Origin: Candidatus Aminicenantes bacterium UBA1061
Lineage (GTDB): Bacteria; Acidobacteriota; Aminicenantia; Aminicenantales; Saccharicenantaceae
Reading direction: 5' to 3'
DNA length: 64,000 nucleotides
NCBI GenBank assembly: GCA_002316315.1
Contig: DCDG01000052.1
Span: 62,001 to 126,000, forward strand
The position numbers were made by a program, and so were the translations under genes. Positions 34,838-43,984 of this stretch are shown one piece after another. Each line of letters opens with the position of its first letter. Within the stretch, counting starts at the first letter, position 1. The notes under the pieces are model-generated. The model had not been told where the DNA came from, did not search any database, and worked only from the letters and a program-made list of their open reading frames with translations.

Positions 34838-35485
34838 ATGAAACTGTTTCTTGATACAGCTAATTTATCAGAGATTAAAGAGGTGGCCAGCTGGGGGATC
34901 CTGGACGGGGTAACTACCAACCCAACCCTCTGCTCAAAAGAGAATGTCCCCTTTGAAACATTAATTAAAGACATCTGCCGTATGGTAAATGGACCGGTCA
35001 GCGTAGAATGTATTTCTACCAGGGCTGAGGACATTGTGCCTGAAGCCTTAAAACTCAGCCAGATGGCGGCCAACATCGCTATCAAAATACCAGTTACTCT
35101 GGATGGGCTAAAGGCAACTAAAATTCTGGCGGCCAGCGGGGTTAAAGTCAACATGACCCTGGTCTTTTCTCCTTCGCAGGCTCTTCTGGCGGCTAAAGCT
35201 GGCGCGGCTTTTGTCAGCCCGTTTATTGGTCGTCTGGATGATATTTCTCATCACGGCATGGAGCTGGTGGAGCAAATCTTAACTGTCTATGAGAACTATC
35301 AATTCGAAACGGAGGTCATTGTAGCCAGTATCAGGCATCCAGGTCATGTGGTCGAAGCCGCTCTGCTTGGTGCCGATATCGCTACCGTGCCTTATGCAGT
35401 GATGGAAAAGCTGGTCAAACACCCGCTGACCGACACTGGCATCGAAAGATTTCTGGCTGATTGGAAGAAAGTCTCACTTAAGTAA
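34838..35485 (+). CDS. Transaldolase / fructose-6-phosphate aldolase-like protein
   Basis: 215 residues, the size of the short MipB/FSA subfamily. MKLFLDTANLSEI at the start and DGVTTNPTLCSKE are the family signature; the Schiff-base lysine is in AIKIPVTLDGLKA (KIP), and VSPFIGRLDDI follows. ATGAGGAGG precedes the ATG. It either exchanges dihydroxyacetone units in the pentose phosphate pathway or cleaves fructose-6-phosphate; sequence alone does not separate the two, so I give no gene symbol. Confidence 0.88.
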   Translation: MKLFLDTANLSEIKEVASWGILDGVTTNPTLCSKENVPFETLIKDICRMVNGPVSVECISTRAEDIVPEALKLSQMAANIAIKIPVTLDGLKATKILAASGVKVNMTLVFSPSQALLAAKAGAAFVSPFIGRLDDISHHGMELVEQILTVYENYQFETEVIVASIRHPGHVVEAALLGADIATVPYAVMEKLVKHPLTDTGIERFLADWKKVSLK

Positions 35486-35527
35486 AGTGAGAGCGGAACA
35501 CATTATTAGATATAACGAGATGAGTTA

Positions 35528-38500
35528 ATGACCGTATGGAAAAAAAGAAAGGGTTTAATCGCTGCCATTATGGTGGCCGGCTTTCTTTATTTAGCCCTTT
35601 CTTTAGTCAGAAGCTTTTTTCTCAAGCAAGTTGGGGAGCACCTGCAAAAGACTTTTGAAATCGGCCAGATAGAACTGTCTTACCTGCCACCAGCTTTGAC
35701 AATTAAAAATTTGCGCTTCAGAGGTACAAATCCGGTTGTATCTCTGGATAGTTTAAGAGCTTCAATCTCGATTCTGTCCCTTTTCAGTAAGGAAAAGCGG
35801 GTGGCAGTTGAGATTGAGCGACCCGTTGTGATCTATGATGAGAAAGATAGGCTGGCTCAGGAAAAAAGCAGCTCGGCCGGTGGTCTGAAGTTGCCACTGG
35901 ATTTACCACTCCTGATTGAAAGCGGCTATATCCATAATGGCCAGTTTTCATTGAGTCTTAAGCAGGGTGATTTTCTTTTTAAAGGGGTCTCGGCTTTTTT
36001 TAGCCTGGAAGCAGGGCGGTTGAACCTGGTGCTTCGCTCTGAGGAGACTTCCCTCAAGCCTTTCTCAGCTAAAATGCCGGTCACCGGCCAGTTAGAAACT
36101 CTGGTCAATACCCGGGGTAGAGTAATTAATATCAACCGCTTGCTTTTTCAGGGTGAAGACTCTGCCCTGAGGGTGGAAGGACAGATTAACAGCTTCCAGA
36201 CAACGAAGATAAATCTTAAAGCTCTTTTTAATCTTGAGACAGCCTTCATCATGAGTGTTTTTGATCTTCCTTTTCGATGGGAAGGGAAAGCCACGGGCGA
36301 AGCCTGTGTAAGCAATGATAGTGGCCACCTGCTGGTACAGGTGGATTATAAGGCGCCCAACTTGAGCCTTAATCAGGTTAATCTCGGGCGAGTGGAAGGG
36401 CAGGTGACGGTGGAGGGTGGGAAGGGTGGCGAGGTTCTGGCCGAAATAAAAAACAACCACAAACCGGTTGAAAAAGCCATTATCAGGTTTAATTCTAAGG
36501 GGGTTTTTGGAGAATTCTCTGGCTTCCACCTTGATTCAATTATGAAATATGCTTCGGTTCCCTGGCCGGTAACTTCACCTGTCTGGGGAAATTTTACTTT
36601 GATCCATGGACAGCTAACAGCTTCAGCCGAGTTCCGCGATAGGGTTGAGCAGAAACTGCCAGATAGCGGCCGGCGATTTAATGGCCTGGTTAACGTCTCC
36701 CTTAATATTCCACAGGAAGACTTGAAACTCGAAAGCAAGGGTTTAGTTTCTTCTTTTGGCCGGTTGGATATCAATGGCCAGATACTTATTGGCCAGAACC
36801 TTGATTTATCTATCGGCGGACAATTTGTGGATATAAAGGAAGGCCGGGAGTTTGCGGAGAAAATACTTAACGAGAAGTTTGGCTTTCCGGAAATCAGAGG
36901 TGCCGGCCGCTCCACTATCATGGTGACTGGAGATTATTACCATCCTGATGTCAGCCTGAATTTTTCCTGCTCACCGGCTGGATTTGAAAGATTTGATGTT
37001 ACTACCGCCCGGGGTGAAGTCGAAGTCAAGGGTGGTGAGACCACCGGTAAGGTTTATGTCCTGGATAGAACTTTTCAGGGAGAAATAAATCTCAAGTCCG
37101 ATGATACCGGGACGGAGGCCAGAATTGCTGCAGAAAGGGGAGTGCTGGAAAATATTTTTCCTCTCCTGGAAGTCAGTTTTCCACTCAAAGGGTCAACTAC
37201 CGGGAACTTCATTTATAAGACGGCAGGGGAAAACGTTTTTTTTGAGGGAGAGTTTTCTGCACCTGAGCTCTACTTACTTTCAACCAGGATTGAAAAAGTG
37301 AGCGGTCAACTCCTCTGGAGAGATAATACTATTGAGCTGCCGCAGATTTCTTTTAATCTGAACCAGGGTCTGGTTTCAGGGAAAATGGCTCTGGGACTGT
37401 CCGACAATAGCTATGATTTTGATCTTAAAGCTTCTGGAGTAGAACTTAATCCGTTTTCTTCTTCTTTTGCCGGCCGGCTGGAGGCCAGTCTTAAAGGCCA
37501 GGGCATTTTTGGTCAGGACCAGCCTCACGGTAATTTTTCTATCGAGCAGGCCACCGTCTATTTTATCAAGGTTTCTTCCGTTAAAGGAGATTTTAACCTC
37601 AATTTTCTTAATAATAACCTGAATCTCCAGATAAAAGGTCAGCTATTGCCTGGAAACAACAATTATGAACTTAAACTTGATATCCCCTTTGACCGCGATT
37701 TCATCCGGGGTGAAGTCAGAGGTGAGCTAAATCGTCTCGATTTTCTTCTTCCCTGGAAAGGGGCTAATGGTTCGATCAATTTTCTATTGAGCTTTGAAGG
37801 GCCGGTAGCTTCTCCGGAGCTCGGCGGAGCAGTTGAAATTAAGGGCAGTGTCCTGCCCATACCTGGTTTTGCACATGCTTTAAATGATTTTTCTGGCCTG
37901 GCTTTTATCAAAAATGATCAGATCTATATCAGGTCTTTCCAGGCCTCACTGGGTGGCGGCCCCGTGCAGGCTTCTGGGCAGGTGCGGTTTGGAGAAAAAG
38001 GTGTAGAGGAGGCGGATATCCAGTTCGTGGGTCAGAATATGCGGTTGTCAGTCTTTGAGAAAACCAGGACGGTAGCTGATGGCACTCTGAGATATGTACG
38101 GCGAGAAGGGAAGAATATTCTTGAGGGTGACCTTTTTTTCCAGGAAGTCTGGTGGGGCAGGGAACTGTGGGATAAATTGTCCTTTTCAACCTCACCCTAT
38201 GGAGGAGATGAGGCCAAAAAATCTCCCCTGGGTGACCTCAGCTTAAACCTGAGGCTCAGGGCTAATGATAACGTTTGGATGGAAAATTCTCTTGGCCGGA
38301 TTAGAGCCAGACTTGACCTGACCATTTCTGGCCCGGCGGCCAACCCGGTTATCACCGGAGAAATTGATACTCTCTCCGGAACGTTCTTTTTCCAGGACAG
38401 GGATTTTAAGGTGGTCAGAGGTCGGCTCAGCTTCTTTAATCCTCTGGTTATTGATCCCTATATAGATTTTCAGGGCGAAACTTATGTTAAAGATTATCAT

Positions 38501-38941
38501 GTAGTCTTTAACCTGACTGGGCTCATCAGCAATTTAAAACCTGAATTTTCTTCTTCGCCGCCTTTGCCCCAGGAGGAAATCCTGTCTCTTTTGGCTCTCG
38601 GCGAATCCTATCAAAGAAGATATTCGCTTGATTCCAGCCAGATGAGTACCGCTTCTTTAATTACATCTCAGCTGGCCAGAGGGCCCGAAAATTTGCTGAG
38701 CCTGGATAGTCTAAGGCTGGATCCCTTCATCATGGGTTCAACATCGGAAATGACGGCCAGACTGACCGTGGGAAAAAGATTATCCAGAAACTTTTCGATT
38801 GTCTATTCGACCAATTTAGCCACTCAGAGGGAGGAAATCGTCAGGCTGGAATGGGAGTTAAGCGGGGATCTATCCCTGGTCGCCATCCGGGACGAAGTTG
38901 GCCGGATCAGTATTGATTTTAAAATAAGGAAAAGGTTCTAA
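35528..38941 (+). CDS. tamB: TamB-like translocation and assembly module protein
   Basis: 1137 residues with an uncleaved N-terminal membrane helix (about 9-27), then a long beta-rich region with repeating short strands, and a C-terminal DUF490/TamB domain (from about 870, with GEIDTLSGTFFFQDRDFKVVRGRLSFFNP typical of it). TamB-type (AsmA superfamily) proteins span the periplasm and carry phospholipid or help outer membrane protein assembly. It is followed by a BamA/TamA-type beta-barrel gene with a TAATG overlap, which mirrors the tamA-tamB pair in reversed order. Weak SD. Confidence 0.87.
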   Translation: MTVWKKRKGLIAAIMVAGFLYLALSLVRSFFLKQVGEHLQKTFEIGQIELSYLPPALTIKNLRFRGTNPVVSLDSLRASISILSLFSKEKRVAVEIERPVVIYDEKDRLAQEKSSSAGGLKLPLDLPLLIESGYIHNGQFSLSLKQGDFLFKGVSAFFSLEAGRLNLVLRSEETSLKPFSAKMPVTGQLETLVNTRGRVININRLLFQGEDSALRVEGQINSFQTTKINLKALFNLETAFIMSVFDLPFRWEGKATGEACVSNDSGHLLVQVDYKAPNLSLNQVNLGRVEGQVTVEGGKGGEVLAEIKNNHKPVEKAIIRFNSKGVFGEFSGFHLDSIMKYASVPWPVTSPVWGNFTLIHGQLTASAEFRDRVEQKLPDSGRRFNGLVNVSLNIPQEDLKLESKGLVSSFGRLDINGQILIGQNLDLSIGGQFVDIKEGREFAEKILNEKFGFPEIRGAGRSTIMVTGDYYHPDVSLNFSCSPAGFERFDVTTARGEVEVKGGETTGKVYVLDRTFQGEINLKSDDTGTEARIAAERGVLENIFPLLEVSFPLKGSTTGNFIYKTAGENVFFEGEFSAPELYLLSTRIEKVSGQLLWRDNTIELPQISFNLNQGLVSGKMALGLSDNSYDFDLKASGVELNPFSSSFAGRLEASLKGQGIFGQDQPHGNFSIEQATVYFIKVSSVKGDFNLNFLNNNLNLQIKGQLLPGNNNYELKLDIPFDRDFIRGEVRGELNRLDFLLPWKGANGSINFLLSFEGPVASPELGGAVEIKGSVLPIPGFAHALNDFSGLAFIKNDQIYIRSFQASLGGGPVQASGQVRFGEKGVEEADIQFVGQNMRLSVFEKTRTVADGTLRYVRREGKNILEGDLFFQEVWWGRELWDKLSFSTSPYGGDEAKKSPLGDLSLNLRLRANDNVWMENSLGRIRARLDLTISGPAANPVITGEIDTLSGTFFFQDRDFKVVRGRLSFFNPLVIDPYIDFQGETYVKDYHVVFNLTGLISNLKPEFSSSPPLPQEEILSLLALGESYQRRYSLDSSQMSTASLITSQLARGPENLLSLDSLRLDPFIMGSTSEMTARLTVGKRLSRNFSIVYSTNLATQREEIVRLEWELSGDLSLVAIRDEVGRISIDFKIRKRF

Positions 38942-41661
38942 TGACTGGAACAGGCCGGGCTGGTTTGTTACTTATCTTTTTCATCTCAGCTCTTTTGCTG
39001 CCTGCTGCTGGCTACGGCCAGCGACCAGTCGGTAAGGTTATTGTCCTGGTTGACGGCTTGCCGGCAGACGAGACGATTGTTAATCTCGTCGGTTTAAAGC
39101 CAGGGGAGCCTCTCTCTGATTATCAGCTTGACCAGATTTTAAAACGCCTGATGAGAACCGGGCTTTATGCCAGTGGGGTCATTTATAAAAGCCAGGAGCC
39201 GGAACTGGTGGTCACTTTTAATTTGACCAGAAATACCTTGATTAAGGAACTAAAGATCGAGGCCCCGTCTGGCCTGGCTCGTAGCATAAAAAAACGGCTG
39301 CCTTATTTAAGGGAAGGTAGCATCATTGATCAGGCGGTTAAAGATAGGGCCATCAGGGAGATCGGAGAAATTCTACAGGAAGAAGGTTGGTTTTCCTCCG
39401 GGATCGAGTTTGAAATAATAAAACTGGAAAACTCCAATCTGGCTCAGGTAGAAATAAACCTGACCGATTCTAAAAGATTGATGGTCAATGAGGTAAAGTT
39501 TGAGGGCAAGAACATTTTGCCGGAAGATGAGCTTGAACGTCATCTTGGTGTAAAACCTGGGGACTTTTATCTGCCGAAAAAATTGTCAGAAGGAATGAAC
39601 AATGTCAAGAAGGCCTATAATGAGCTTGGTTACCGTTGGGCCGAAATCAAACTGGACACAAAGCCATATGATCAGTCAGAGGGCAGGGTTAACCTCAGGT
39701 TTTTTATTGATCCATCGGTTAGAATTCACCTGGAAATTACCGGCGCCGATCTTCCTCTTAAGCTGGTTCAGCCGGTCTGGGAACAAAAAGTATTTGAAGA
39801 ATGGGCTCTAGCTGAAGGGGAAGCAGTTTTGCTCAAACATCTTAGAAAGAAGGGCTATATCTTCGCCACAGTTAGATCGAAAATCACCAAAGAAGAAAAC
39901 GATTTTTATGTTACCTATCAGGTTCATCAGGGGCCAAAATTCAGTATTAAAGAGGTTCAGTTTAAAGGTAACAGTGCTTTTAATGAAAAAAGCTTGAAAA
40001 AGGCTCTTGGCCTCGGTGAAAAGGTTTTATTTCTTCCCTACCTTGATGGCCAGGAAGTTTATGAATTACCAGAAAAAGTTAGCTCATTTTATAAAAGACA
40101 GGGATTTGCTCAGGCCCGGGCCAGCCTGAACTTTGTCAGGCAGGATAATTCAGTTACACCGGTTATTTACGTAGAAGAAGGCCACAGACAGATAATAAAA
40201 AGCCTCGAGATTCAGGGGAATAACTCTGTTGATAATCAGGAAATCATGAGGGAGATCGAAGTCAGGCCAGGTAAGCCATATTATCAACCAGATTTGCAGC
40301 AAGACCTGGAAAAAATTAACCTGCTTTATCTCAACAAGGGTTTCCGGGGAACAGAGATCAGTCTAGAATCCGTACCGGACAAAGATAATAATTTTGATCT
40401 GGTCATAAAAATAGTTGAGGGCCGGAGAATGAAGGTAGCCAACATCTTCATCAGCGGCCATCATCAGACAAAGAGGAGCATAATTCTTAAAGAAGTAAGG
40501 CTTAAACCGGGAGACTGGGCTGGATACGACCGGTTGCTTGAGACCAAAAGACGGCTGGACAGCCTGGGAGTCTTTTCTGAGGTCAAAGTCGAAGAGCTGA
40601 CGGCCGGCCCCGAGACAGTCAATGTGTCTGTTCAGGTCCGGGAAGGGGAACAGAACTATGGCGGCCTGGGGCTTGGACTGGAAACCAGGGAAGAGGTTAG
40701 AACCATTGCTCTCTGGCAAAATGGCCTGAGACCAAGGATAACAGCAGAATATATAGGATCAAACTTTTTCCGGAACGCTTCCCAGTTCAGTCTGGTGGGT
40801 CAGTTGAGCCTGATTGATAAAAGGCTGGTCGCCACCTATCAGCAGCCATATATTTTCGGGATAAAAATGAGGACTCTGCTGAGCGGCTACCTGGAAAGGG
40901 AAGAGAGAACGAGTTTTGGCTATGCCCGGCAGGGTTTCAGTCTGTCTACCATGAGGAATCTTCCTGGCGACTTTTCACTGGCTTTAGCCGGAGGCATGCT
41001 GAAGACCTGGCTGACCCATCTGGAAATAGATGAGTCGCAGGTGGAGAGAGAAAGACTGCCTTATTCTATAGCTTATGGCTCAATGACTTTCATCAGGGAT
41101 ACCAGAAATGATACTTTTAACCCGGAAAGCGGCTACTTTTTCAGCCTGGCTCTGGAAAGGGCTTATCCACTGTTCAGTACAGAATCTGATTTCTTTAAAC
41201 TTTTTGCCAAATTCCAATATTTCTATCCTCTGGTAGCCAATGTGAATTTTTATACGACGGTCAGATTCGGGCTGGCCTCGGGCCTGGTGCCAATTCCCGA
41301 AAGATTCTTTGCCGGAGGCAGTAATTCTTTCCGCGGGGTTTCATTTGAAATGCTTGGCCCGACGGATCCAGCGTCAGACCTGCCCAAGGGTGGAAAATCT
41401 GTTTTTCTCTTCAATATGGAAGCGAGGTTCAGACTGATTAAAAAAATACCCGGTCTTTATGGAGCGGTTTTCTATGATATGGGCAATGTCTTTTCTGAAA
41501 TGAAAGATTTTAATTTTCTGGAGCTGAAGCAGGCTGTTGGTCTGGGCCTCCGTTTTAAAACGCCGCTTGGTCCGATCAGGTTTGATATGGGCTGGAATCT
41601 AAATGCCACCGAGAAAAAATGGAAGCCGCTATTCTTTTTGACCATAGGAAATATGTTCTGA
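38941..41661 (+). CDS. BamA/TamA-family outer membrane assembly protein (Omp85)
   Basis: 906 residues. Signal peptide (to about residue 26, AAGYGQ), multiple POTRA domains (visible repeats such as LMVNEVKFEGKNILPEDELE, SIKEVQFKGNSAFNEKSL, IKSLEIQGNNSVDNQEIM and VANIFISGHHQTKRSII), then a 16-strand-type Omp85 barrel from about residue 590. The loop-6 lid motif appears as FFAGGSNSFRGV (family VRGF), and the C-terminus ends FLTIGNMF. I count at least five POTRA-like units, more than in TamA (three), closer to BamA (five). The tamB neighbour suggests a TamA role. Either way it builds outer membrane proteins or moves lipids. Confidence 0.88.
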   Translation: MTGTGRAGLLLIFFISALLLPAAGYGQRPVGKVIVLVDGLPADETIVNLVGLKPGEPLSDYQLDQILKRLMRTGLYASGVIYKSQEPELVVTFNLTRNTLIKELKIEAPSGLARSIKKRLPYLREGSIIDQAVKDRAIREIGEILQEEGWFSSGIEFEIIKLENSNLAQVEINLTDSKRLMVNEVKFEGKNILPEDELERHLGVKPGDFYLPKKLSEGMNNVKKAYNELGYRWAEIKLDTKPYDQSEGRVNLRFFIDPSVRIHLEITGADLPLKLVQPVWEQKVFEEWALAEGEAVLLKHLRKKGYIFATVRSKITKEENDFYVTYQVHQGPKFSIKEVQFKGNSAFNEKSLKKALGLGEKVLFLPYLDGQEVYELPEKVSSFYKRQGFAQARASLNFVRQDNSVTPVIYVEEGHRQIIKSLEIQGNNSVDNQEIMREIEVRPGKPYYQPDLQQDLEKINLLYLNKGFRGTEISLESVPDKDNNFDLVIKIVEGRRMKVANIFISGHHQTKRSIILKEVRLKPGDWAGYDRLLETKRRLDSLGVFSEVKVEELTAGPETVNVSVQVREGEQNYGGLGLGLETREEVRTIALWQNGLRPRITAEYIGSNFFRNASQFSLVGQLSLIDKRLVATYQQPYIFGIKMRTLLSGYLEREERTSFGYARQGFSLSTMRNLPGDFSLALAGGMLKTWLTHLEIDESQVERERLPYSIAYGSMTFIRDTRNDTFNPESGYFFSLALERAYPLFSTESDFFKLFAKFQYFYPLVANVNFYTTVRFGLASGLVPIPERFFAGGSNSFRGVSFEMLGPTDPASDLPKGGKSVFLFNMEARFRLIKKIPGLYGAVFYDMGNVFSEMKDFNFLELKQAVGLGLRFKTPLGPIRFDMGWNLNATEKKWKPLFFLTIGNMF

Positions 41662-41673
41662 GCCTGGTTTAAA

Positions 41674-42372
41674 ATGGATAAAAGCACTTTTAAACAACTA
41701 AAGAATTCAGGACAGAGATCAGCTTTCTGGTTATTACTCATTTTCCTGTCTTTTCAGCCGGCGGGAGCCCAGGTTCTGGTCAATTGCCTGGTGGCCATAG
41801 TTGATGATGTTCCTGTTTCTCTTTATGATTTAAAGATAGTCAGCCTGTTCACACTTGAACCCGGGCTTGCTCTGACAGAAAAGCCTTTAAATAAAGAAGA
41901 GCTCGTCAATATTTATATCAATGAAATTCTGGTTGTCAATTTAGCCAGAGAACAGGTCAATATCAGCCGGGAAGAAATTAGCCGGGAAATAGAGGCAATA
42001 AAGACCAGGCTGGGCAGCCAGCTATTTGAAGAACAGTGTCAGACTATGGGGATAGGGGTTGATCAACTTATTCCCTATGTTGAAAATAAGCTGCTTTTTG
42101 AAAAGATTGTTAACTCGAGATTTAGCCAAAAAGTTCATATTTCACTTCAGGAAATGGAAAGCTATTATAATAATGTTTATGCTCCAGAAGTCAGAGCCAG
42201 AGGTCAGGAAGTGCCGGACATGGTTAATGTTTTGAATGAACTTGAGAACCATTTGCAGGCGGTAAAAGCCAGAGAACAGTTGACCCGATGGATGAAGGAA
42301 CTCAGCCAGAAGGCCAGGGTAATTATAAATTATGACTGCCTGGAAAAAGTTGAAATTAAGGAGGAAGAATGA
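41674..42372 (+). CDS. SurA N-terminal-like periplasmic chaperone, no PPIase domain
   Basis: 232 residues. Signal peptide (to about residue 32, PAGAQ), followed by VLVNCLVAIVDDVPVSLYDL, the beginning typical of SurA/peptidyl-prolyl isomerase proteins (V..I.AVVND..I), then helical SurA_N-type sequence with NIYINEILVVNLAREQVNIS. The parvulin domain that would follow is absent; the C-terminal third is helical (NNVYAPEVRARGQEVPDMVNVLNELE). It lies 12 nt after the Omp85 gene and overlaps fabD (ATGA), so it is probably a chaperone delivering outer membrane proteins to the barrel machine. Confidence 0.75.
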   Translation: MDKSTFKQLKNSGQRSAFWLLLIFLSFQPAGAQVLVNCLVAIVDDVPVSLYDLKIVSLFTLEPGLALTEKPLNKEELVNIYINEILVVNLAREQVNISREEISREIEAIKTRLGSQLFEEQCQTMGIGVDQLIPYVENKLLFEKIVNSRFSQKVHISLQEMESYYNNVYAPEVRARGQEVPDMVNVLNELENHLQAVKAREQLTRWMKELSQKARVIINYDCLEKVEIKEEE

Positions 42373-43298
42373 AGACCAGACTATTTTTGTTCCCGGGGCA
42401 GGGCTCACAGGTGGTAGGCATGGGAAGAGATTTTTATGAGAAAAGCCAGGAAGCCAGAGAAATATTTACACAGGCTGACGATCTCCTTGGCTTCAGCCTG
42501 TCGCAGTTATGTTTTAACGGGCCGGAAGAAGAACTAAAGTTGACTTCCAATACTCAACCTGCTCTTCTCACGGTGAGCTATCTGGCCTACCGTCTTCTCG
42601 GGGAAAAACCTGATTTAGCAGCCGGTCACAGCTTAGGTGAATATTCAGCTCTGGTAGCAGCCGGTAGCCTGAGTTTTGAACAGGCTTTGAAGCTGGTGGC
42701 TAATCGAGGCAAATATATGATGGAAGCCGTGCCTCCTGGACTGGGGACGATGGCGGCCATTATGGGTTTAGACTACGGGAAAATAGAAGAAGTGCTCAAA
42801 GAAATAAAAAGCGGCCTGGTTCAGATAGCCAACTGGAATTCAGATGAACAAATCGTCATTGCCGGTGAAAAAAAGGCTGTAGAGGAAGCAGTCGAGAAAC
42901 TGCAAGCCCCGCGTGCGGTTTTTCTGCAGGTCAGCGGTCCTTTTCATACCAACCTGATGGCCCCGGCAGCTGAAAAACTTAAAGTCGACCTTGACCTTGT
43001 CACCATCAGAGATCCTGAGTTTCCAGTTATCTCGAACTTTACTGGGAAAATAATGACTACTGCCGCTGAAGTTAAAGAATCCCTGGCCAAACAAATAGTT
43101 AATCCGGTTCGCTGGTATCCATCCATGATTAAAGCTGGGGAGCAGGGTGTTGAAGTCGTCATCGAACTTGGCCCTGGAAAAGTTCTCACCGGCATGCTAA
43201 GAAGAATCTCCCGCCGCTGGCCCAATCCTCCTGCTCTGCACAATATAGATGATATGGCTTCGCTGGAAAAATTCAGGCAAGCACAATCAGGATGGTGA
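42369..43298 (+). CDS. fabD: Malonyl-CoA:ACP transacylase
   Basis: Loads malonyl units onto acyl carrier protein in fatty acid synthesis. 309 residues. LFPGQGSQVVGMGRD at the start, nucleophile Ser88 in GHSLGE, His in VSGPFHTNLM at about 195, and the C-terminal VVIELGPGKVLTGMLRR. All catalytic elements are intact. No other fab gene lies in the window, so the usual fab cluster is split. Starts in an ATGA overlap with the SurA-like gene and its 3' end overlaps the convergent pgsA by 12 bases. Confidence 0.95.
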   Translation: MKTRLFLFPGQGSQVVGMGRDFYEKSQEAREIFTQADDLLGFSLSQLCFNGPEEELKLTSNTQPALLTVSYLAYRLLGEKPDLAAGHSLGEYSALVAAGSLSFEQALKLVANRGKYMMEAVPPGLGTMAAIMGLDYGKIEEVLKEIKSGLVQIANWNSDEQIVIAGEKKAVEEAVEKLQAPRAVFLQVSGPFHTNLMAPAAEKLKVDLDLVTIRDPEFPVISNFTGKIMTTAAEVKESLAKQIVNPVRWYPSMIKAGEQGVEVVIELGPGKVLTGMLRRISRRWPNPPALHNIDDMASLEKFRQAQSGW

Positions 43299-43838
43299 AT
43301 CCTGAGAAAGAACCCTCGGGCCAAAACGGGCAAAATATTCAACGGCTGAAAAAAGAGCCATGGCCACAATCAACCACAGTCCAACCGTCTGAGCGAGTTT
43401 ATAAAGCATCCCTAAATATCCGGGACCAAGAATCAGAATGGAAATGATAATAACCTCCAGGGTCATTTTTAGTTTGCCCCAGTTGGAAGCAGGGATATTT
43501 AATCCCTGGGAAGCGGCTATCGCCCGAAAACCGGTCACGGCAATTTCCCGGCCAATAATGATAATGGCTATCCAGGAAGCAACTACGTGTCTTTCCACCA
43601 GACAGATTAAAGCCGAAGCCATCAACAATTTATCCGCTATTGGGTCGAGCAGTGAACCCAGGACGGTTGTCATTTTTTTTCTTCTGGCCCAGAAACCGTC
43701 CAGCATGTCAGTCAGACAGGCCAAAATGAAGACAATAAAAGCAGCCAGTTCCTGCCGGGGAAATGGTGTTAGCATAATGACCACCAGGACGGGTATGGCC
43801 AATATCCTGGTAATGGTCAAAAGCATAGGTATATTCAT
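43287..43838 (-). CDS. pgsA: CDP-diacylglycerol-glycerol-3-phosphate 3-phosphatidyltransferase
   Basis: Makes phosphatidylglycerol-phosphate, first step to phosphatidylglycerol. 183 residues with about 4-5 membrane helices. The CDP-alcohol phosphatidyltransferase signature DxxDGxxAR..G...D...D is complete, starting DMLDGFWARR and ending LLDPIAD. The N-terminus MNIPMLLTITRILAIPVLV is characteristic of PgsA. AGGA lies about 9 nt before the ATG. Single gene, convergent with fabD and divergent from mutS. Confidence 0.92.
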   Translation of the reverse strand: MNIPMLLTITRILAIPVLVVIMLTPFPRQELAAFIVFILACLTDMLDGFWARRKKMTTVLGSLLDPIADKLLMASALICLVERHVVASWIAIIIIGREIAVTGFRAIAASQGLNIPASNWGKLKMTLEVIIISILILGPGYLGMLYKLAQTVGLWLIVAMALFSAVEYFARFGPRVLSQDSPS

Positions 43839-43930
43839 TTATCTGAATCCTAGATTAGGATTAATGCTTAATATTAAAACTTCATGGCACAAATGTCAAT
43901 TGATATTTGCGGCTAGCCCTGGCTATCTGG

Positions 43931-43959
43931 TTGAAAAATAAGGTTACTGATAATATAGT
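43931..43959 (+). promoter_or_regulatory. Promoter of mutS
   Basis: TTGAAA (43931-43936), 17 nt, TATAGT (43954-43959). The start would fall near 43966, leaving about 19 nt before the mutS ATG. No good SD is seen in that short leader. Confidence 0.45.
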
Positions 43960-43984
43960 TTATAGGATATAAAGTGAATATGAG

